64,000 nt of DNA from Filobasidium wieringae (taxonomy: Eukaryota > Basidiomycota > Tremellomycetes > Filobasidiales > Filobasidiaceae): contig BCIV01000017.1 in NCBI GenBank assembly GCA_001600055.1, forward strand, positions 372,001 to 436,000. The letters run 5' to 3'. Every line of letters starts with the position of its first letter. Within the stretch, counting starts at the first letter, position 1. Under the pieces are notes generated by a model. It searched no databases. It was not told the DNA's origin and saw only the letters and a program-made list of their open reading frames with translations. This document shows, in pieces, positions 57,968 through 64,000 of this stretch. The translations under genes were made by a program, and so were the position numbers.

Positions 57968-60900
57968 ATGTTTGGACTTCCATCTGCATACTACTTAGAC
58001 GATGCTTTGCGTCAACACCGCGAGGCCGCTTCAAGGCGAACATCTGCTGCTACCTTCCCGGCATCCGCAAGCAAGAGTGTTCCTGTCAGCAGGATACCTA
58101 GTCGTGCTACCAGTCGACGGCCCAGCTTGGCAGGTCTAGAAGAGCCATCGGAGACTTCACAAAGTGGTGCAGCAACAGGATCAACGATCCCTCGCAGTGT
58201 ATGAGTGCTGATGTTATATAGCCATGGTTGAAAGTTAACTCTTTCGCCCACTACCTTTCAATAGGCTGAAGATTTTGTAGATGTCATTACCCGATCATTT
58301 TCGTCTTTCCTGGCTCCAACCGTCAAGTCACAACCGCCAGCACCGCCAGGACTAAAGGAGGAACAAATCTCTAAACCGAGCACATCACCTAGCCCGGGAA
58401 AAGGTAAAGGAAAGGCCCGGGCGATCGATGAAGATCAAGATGTTCAGGATGCTACCTCCGAGGACCGTAACAGCGGACCCTCTAGCAGGCGGGTCTCTCC
58501 GACGGCGGAGCGGAATGTTACGAGCGAGAAGGACATCTTGTCACAGACTAAGGCCACCCTGTTGTTTTGCAAGAGCCAAGTATTCGTTCATCCAAGCAAG
58601 AAACGAGACGATAATATATCAGGATATCTTGGTCTCGCTTCAGTGAGATCGTCTCGTGACGATGCGGAAGGCTCAATGCATATGACGGGCTCTGATGAAA
58701 GACGCATCGTCATTTTCTGGATTCCCAGCAGTTTAGCCGAAGCTCTGGATGAGGAGCAAAGTTACCGATTGGTGTCGGATCGTGCAGACAAGGTTGTAAA
58801 GGGCATGGCTGCGGATCACAAGGACCAGTCGACCAGTGAAGTCTCGACGTCGCACGATGTCGACGAAGGTAATGCTCGTTCCTCATATAGCTTTGGTTCG
58901 AACGATTCTGATCATAAAGACTCGGCCAAAGGTTATATCGTGATCACGTTGCCCATAGCAGCTACACCAGGTCAAGCAGGTTGTTCTCCCGTCGAGGGCA
59001 TGGAATCGCGCTGCTTTTCTCCTTCCCCGAGCCTGTCTTCCAAATCGTCTCTACATCGACCTTCTGCTAATTCAATTAAAGACTATCCGAGCATCAACGC
59101 GGACAATAATGACAACTCCCGCACTGATGCTAGTAGCCTTCTACTTGTCTCAGAAGGAGGCGATCTCATTAGAAATGAGTTTACGGCCGACGGCGAAAGA
59201 CAACGCGATCAATCTGGCGGCGAAAGCGCACGTAAGATGGAAGAGCAAAGGCGCCATCGTGAGATGGATTACGCCTGGAGCGTTCCTTTGGAAGAAGTTT
59301 ACAGGTAACGAATGTCCTTCTCCCTCGGCGAAGACGACCTTTACATAGGCTGATCAGCGAAATGCTATATAACTAGTCTGCTTGTATATCAGCCTAATAT
59401 CGGGAGCTGGTATGGTTCGATCACAATCAAGTTGGTGCTGTGTCATACGTTTGCCGTGTGGTCTCGATAGCTAATATTTGGACTTGCTGGAATAGTCTTC
59501 TAGGCGGCGTCTCTATGCCTAGCTTGTATTTTCACGATGAGGAATCCCCCACTGCTTTGGAAATCCTGAAAACTTCAAGGTCAAGTGCTAGTTTGGCATC
59601 GACATTGTCTACGGTTAATTCTACGCCGAATAGTGTCACATCACCAAAGGTACCCTGGGGAGCCACTCCTCTTTTCTCGGCTCTCCGAGGCCATGCGGAT
59701 ATTTTACGATCGAGACTAGAGCCAAGACTTTTCTTGGTAAATCCTAGCCGCGCCGATCGTGAGGTGCATGAGATCGATCTGGGAAGCTCTGTAGAAAATG
59801 ATCGCGCAGTGCCCCGCGCACGCACGTCTGGCAGCGACAGCACTGTATCTTCAGGTGCTAGAGCTTATCCACCTAGAGCGACCTTCCCCGATGCTGCCAA
59901 GAACGCTTATTCCAATTCCGGAGACGACTTCCCCGCTGCTACCTTTCTTCATCCAACACGAACGCAGCTCCTTTCTGGTTTTTCGCAATTGACTCAGAAA
60001 GCCAAGAAAATTACTCAGGACATACTGAGTCAACCTTTTGCTGAGCCGATAGTGACCCACCTTCCCGCGCCTGTACGGGATCTCGTGCAGCCTGGTCAAG
60101 CATGGGAATCAAAAAAAAACAACGGACGCAGTGTAGCTGGTGAATTTGAATCGGCTCGTGTATACCTTGCTAGGTGGGCACGAGTCGTAGCTGAGGAAGG
60201 AGAAAGATCGCGAAAGGCAGAACTAGCAGCAACCGCTCGTATATCCTCCGGAGGACATCGTTCAGATTCTGAAGCTAAAAGCGATTTAGGCATATTCGAA
60301 TTGGTTCGGAACAATAGATCAGATGGGCAGGTTCCCGCCACTACCCGTACTCCAGGTAACCCAGTCACCCTGGAAGCGGTTCTCGAGTGGCATGCAAATG
60401 GTTTTGACGAAAGCCACCTTCGTAAGGAAACTTTTAGACGAGGCGTTGAAGCCGGAGAAGCCAGGCAATTAGTATGGGAGGTCTTATTAGGTGTAATCGA
60501 CTGGAAACTTGGTCTTGGACAGGAAACGAAAGAGGCCCAAGCCAAATGGAACACGTTACGCGATCAGCAGTCCGTGGAATATTACGATCTACAAAATAAA
60601 TGGCAGAACTCGAGCCATCAAGGGGACGATAAGGAGCGGGAGGAGTGGCACAGAATCGATGTCAGTTCAGTCCAATCGATCTCAGACTGTTTGTCTAAGT
60701 TCAGTCGATGCGACGATTTACCCTATGGTTTGAACAACGAATCGAAACAGGTGGACTGTAGACGGACGGATCGCAACCAACCTATGTTTGCCATTCCGGA
60801 TGCACTAAAAGGCGAAGAGGAAAAGGAAGGAGGTGGGGCTGCACGAAGTAGTGGATCCATCCCCCTCCATGTCGAGGAAGGGAGTCAGACTGCTTTGAAT

Positions 60901-62076
60901 CGTGAGTCTCTACGATAGGAGTAATGAAAGGTCATTTGTAGCTATTGATAATAGGCTTACTATATGTGGTCACCAGCTCACGTGGCCGCCTTGCGAACCA
61001 TATTGATGACGTACCATGCATACTCCCCTGATTTGGGGTATGTCCAGGGCATGAGCGATCTCTTGAGTCCGATCTACGTCGTTTACGAAGGGGATGAGTC
61101 TCGAAGTTTCTGGGTCTTCTGCGGATGGATGAAGACCATGGTAAGCTTACCGTCGCAGTACGTTCTAGCGGATGAAACCTATTAGACACTCTTTCAGGAT
61201 GTCAATTTTCTGCGGGATCAAAGCGGAATGAAACAGAAATTGAGCACACTTCAACAATTGATCTCTGTTATGGATCCTCAGCTGTATCGCAAGTTGGGTG
61301 AGTTATTGCAGAACATTATTTCTGCTTCGATACTGATAGTTGGTCTTACTTGCAGAACGGACAAATTGCACATCGATGTTCATTTGTTTCCGTTGGCTGT
61401 TGTAAGCCCTTATGGATGGCCTTACGATCGAACGATGCTGACGGGCGACCACTTACAGGATCGCATTCAAGCGGGAGTTCAAATTTGGCGAGGTCATAAA
61501 ACTATGGGATGTATGTCATATGCCTGAGACTACCTGAATTCGTAGCAATTCAGACGCAATCAACAACTCATTCTCGTTTACTTGAAGGTGTTATTTGCGC
61601 GCTACTACTCCGATTCCTTCGACCAATTTATCGCTCTTGCCATCCTACATTCGCATCGCGAAGTCATTATTCGGTATGTCTGCGCCTAAAACAAAGCCAG
61701 GCGAGATTACTGACGTGTTCTTTTTTAGTTATCTTGTGGAATTCGATGAGGTATTGAAGTACGCTAATGACCTCTCGGAGACTGTGAGTAGACATCAGCA
61801 CTCAAATCTAAAGACGTGCTCAGCTAGTTCGGCATACAGATCGACCTGCAGTCAACAATGGCGCAAGCAGAGGTACTGTTTCTGTCTTTCAGAGGGCTGG
61901 TTGAGGAAATCGATCGCAACGAGATCGTTCGAGCAGGCACAGCTCAAGAGGAGGCTGGCCACGTTCGCTGTAGGCGCAGCAGCGTCAGTACCATCGCATC
62001 AGAGCCGAAACGAGATCTTGTAAGCGATGAGTTACGAGAACTCCTGCTCAATGCTGGGAGCAAGAACAATCTTTAA
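57968..62076 (+). CDS. GYP7: Rab GTPase-activating protein Gyp7-like (TBC domain)
   Basis: Gyp7/TBC1D15 proteins switch off Rab7-type GTPases such as Ypt7 on vacuoles. The start is set at the ATG at 57968 (MFGLPSAYYLDDALRQHREA). An N-terminal domain typical of this subgroup is seen at KATLLFCKSQVFVHPSKKRD, EEVYRLLVYQPNIGSWYGSI and GGVSMPSLYFHDEESPTALE (58500-59580), with a long disordered insert. The TBC domain begins GFDESHLRKETFRRGVEAGE and WEVLLGVIDWKLG (60400-60520), then DCRRTDRNQPMFAI holding the arginine finger, ILMTYHAYSPDLGYVQGMSD (glutamine finger), SRSFWVFCGWMKTM, DVNFLRDQSGMKQKLSTLQQ and EFKFGEVIKLWDVLFAR-like coding split by introns. The tail reads ELRELLLNAGSKNNL with TAA at 62074-62076. 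About ten introns. It is about 1,150 residues, long for the family because of low-complexity inserts. Confidence 0.88.
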
Positions 62077-62740
62077 TCACACGGCATTATGCGGTGACCG
62101 GGTCTAATTATCGAATATCACATTGCTCGTGTTACAAGTCTGTAGCAGCAGGAATGGCCTGGGTGGGAAATCTGCCTCATAAGCCATCATTAGCTTTGGC
62201 AATAAATGCTCGTGACCGTCCCATCCTTCACGCTTTTCCCGAGAGGTACTGTACAAATTAGGTAGCTGCTGTCTTGTATCAACATCAGATTTATGTTCAC
62301 GGAAAATCACGCACTGACCCGCAGCAAGCTGGAAAAAGTGGACCATCATTGAATGGCATGGCGATGTACGCGTCAAGCCTGAGTTGCCGTTGAAGGGATA
62401 CGTCATCTATTGTTATTCAGTGATAAGCATAATAGAGCATCACTACTACAAGGTAACATACCTGTTGTGATTCAGTGATAAATATCAATCACATCAGGAA
62501 AACTAAAGTAAGGTAGTACAGAAGGTGAAGATGACTTGTACGGGAGAGCGTCAGAGAGAGGGAGGATGCGCGCAAGAGGGAAGGTGTCACATGACACTAG
62601 GCTGAGGTTGCATAGCACAATAGCGCATATCCAACACTCTGTGCTCTTCCTTTGTCTTACTCTCCTACTGTCCAGTCTCTGTACCAGCAACCTGGCATCA
62701 CCTCGGAAGATGTGTTTGGTTCTGTCAAGACTGTGGTCCC
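62077..62740. other. Intergenic region before the retroelement fragment
   Basis: About 660 bp between GYP7 and recognisable copia gag sequence. A 100-codon minus-strand frame (62104-62406) has no family resemblance. A short direct repeat, TTGTGATTCAGTGATAA / TTGTTATTCAGTGATAA, occurs near 62410 and 62463. The left end of the retroelement could lie here, but I cannot place an LTR. Confidence 0.35.
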
Positions 62741-63780
62741 ATTGTACTGCCTTGTTTAAATCTGCTGGATCTAACAGCAGCAACAAGAACCAGAACCAGA
62801 ACACTGGTCAGCGTCAAGGACAAGGAAAGAAGCAACAAGGTCAAGATCAAAGTCAAGGCAATCAAGACGGCAAGTGGTGCCATATCCACCAGTCCAACTT
62901 GCATGATATCAAGGAGTGCCATACTGTCATTGAGATGTTTGGCTCCAAAGCCAACACTGCTTCTGCCCCTGCTGCCAACTCTGTTACACCTGTCTTGTCT
63001 TCCGTTTCTTCTGCCACTGGTCAGGCTGCTTTTGCATCTGCCCTGATTGTCAAGACTGCCAGTCCCTGTCGGGACTCCTACCACATTGACTCGGGTGCAT
63101 CAGAACATATGGATCACACCGCTCACAGGTTCTTGACCAAGTTTGCAGACCGCAGACCTGTCACTGTGGGAGGTGGCCGTGTCNTCTGGTCCACTCATGT
63201 NGGCAAGGTCAAGATCTCTGACAGCATTGTCCTGAACAATGTCCTCCTCATCCCTGATCTGGGATGCAACCTCATNTCTGTCCCCCGGCTGCTCCAGTCA
63301 GGGTATTCTGTCAACTTCAGCAAGTCNGCTTGCATACTCGGTCTCACAGCCGGCAACAGTTCTACCTCCGCCATGGCTACAGCTCCCTACACCAATGGAC
63401 TGTACACTCTCGAGGCAAGCTACCATCCTCCTTCCTCCGGCTCAGCCTATGCAGCCCGCTCAGTTGCTGACCAACTCACCTACTGGCATCACAGATTGGG
63501 TCACCTCAATTTCCGTGAAGTAGTGAGGATGGGCAACGAGGGTCTGTTGGGCAAGGAGTGGAAGGATGTATCTAGTTCGACCTTGGCTTATGCACAATGG
63601 GAAGACTGCATCATGGGCAAGGGTCACCGTCTGCCTTCCCATATTGTCACGGAAAGGACCATCATGCCTGATGAACTGGTTCATCTTGCAATTTGCAATG
63701 ATTTGACATCATTGGCAATAAGCCATATGGATGACATATGGATTGGCAATCTCAAACACAAAGGGAATCATGAAATATAA
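62536..63780 (+). pseudogene. Broken Ty1/copia retrotransposon gag-pol fragment
   Basis: The recognisable part starts near 62755 with a Gln/Asn-rich gag segment (NQNTGQRQGQGKKQQ), then a Cys/His block WCHIHQSNLHDIKECH. Next is the aspartic protease core YHIDSGASEHMD (DSGA active site) and strands LNNVLLIPDLGCNL and VPRLLQSGYSVNFS. The gag-pre-integrase domain is YWHHRLGHLNFREVVRMGN with DCIMGKGHRLPSH, whose first Cys of the usual CxxC appears replaced. The frame then reads PDELVHLAICNDLTSLAISH where integrase should begin, and stops at 63780; no integrase DDE, reverse transcriptase or RNase H is present. The first 70 codons of the frame (from 62536) are not retroelement-like. Four N bases fall in the protease region. 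I infer a decayed or misassembled copy. Confidence 0.8.
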
Positions 63781-64000
63781 ACAACATACCATGAAACACA
63801 GGGGTAGCACAGCAATCACGTACTTGTGATCAATCACGTGATTAGGTTGGCACAGCTCATCAAACTCGTACTACTTTACGGACAGTCCCACATTGGTCCC
63901 ACAAGGGTCCCACTGGTTGCACATGATACATGTGAACTGTTAACAGGGTGGTCATCTATCCCTTGATGGAGTCCGAGATCCCGTACTCAATTACCGAATG
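63781..64000. other. Region downstream of the copia fragment
   Basis: About 220 bp to the window edge with no coding frame. CAATCACGT occurs twice (63812 and 63831), the second inside the palindrome AATCACGTGATT (63832-63843), and TGTTAACAGGG near 63938 could be the start of an LTR, which typically begins TG. None of this is firm. Confidence 0.3.

Noticed and set aside
1..64000. CRISPR arrays, bacterial operons, riboswitches, insertion sequences
   Set aside because: The window is intron-rich nuclear fungal DNA; no repeat-spacer arrays or bacterial signals are present.

Overview
This window is nuclear DNA of a basidiomycete fungus, most likely a tremellomycete yeast (the Cryptococcus/Kwoniella/Tremella neighbourhood). 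The evidence is indirect: protein-coding genes on both strands, most of them cut by many short introns (about 40-75 nt, GT-AG, often in mid-codon), compact spacing, and protein relatives that are all eukaryotic housekeeping genes. I see no bacterial, plasmid, phage or CRISPR content. Most gene boundaries given here are whole CDS spans (first ATG to stop, introns included), assembled by hand-splicing.

Layout, left to right. 1-497: 5' part of an unrecognised gene (-). 640-2413: CDC73, Paf1 complex (-). 2866-4638: Nudix CoA-diphosphatase-like gene (-). 5377-5753: a MITE-like AT-rich element with terminal inverted repeats. 5996-7126: cystinosin-like lysosomal transporter (+). 7203-7649: hotdog thioesterase (-). 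7951-9497: GPI-anchored PLC-like phosphodiesterase (-). 10234-11167: ATG8 (-). 11890-15006: REX2 oligoribonuclease running into ALG3 mannosyltransferase (+), with no start codon visible for ALG3. 16044-18205: unrecognised gene (+). 18618-20697: ZRC1-type zinc transporter (+). 21984-25269: Zn2Cys6 transcription factor (+). 25439-26449: RNase P subunit RPR2 (-). 26650-28164 and 28502-30534: divergent GAL7 and GAL1. 30723-31902: RPS3 (-). 32215-33525: PNO1 (-). 33809-36420: HSF1 (-). 36885-40671: RPN2 (-). 41174-42877: mitochondrial carrier (+). 43095-44733: eIF3m (-). 45032-45816: CWF18/CCDC12 (+). 46184-48460: pyruvate kinase (-). 48983-50729: NAP1 (-). 51030-52218: CFD1 (+). 52550-54248: NAPE-PLD-like metallo-hydrolase (+). 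54314-57592: Rad9/Crb2-like checkpoint mediator with Tudor and BRCT domains (-). 57968-62076: Gyp7-like Rab GAP (+). 62536-63780: broken Ty1/copia gag-pol fragment (+), with four ambiguous bases.

Most genes are unrelated neighbours. The clear functional unit is the divergent GAL7-GAL1 pair, which encodes two of the Leloir steps (galactokinase and galactose-1-phosphate uridylyltransferase) around a 337-bp shared promoter; no UDP-galactose epimerase gene lies in the window. The most unusual gene structure is REX2-ALG3, where splicing joins the RNase reading frame in frame to the glycosyltransferase. Other structural curiosities are 7-, 9- and 12-nt microexons, a likely GC-AG intron in GAL1, and a stop-free intron of 60 nt just before the processed tail of ATG8.
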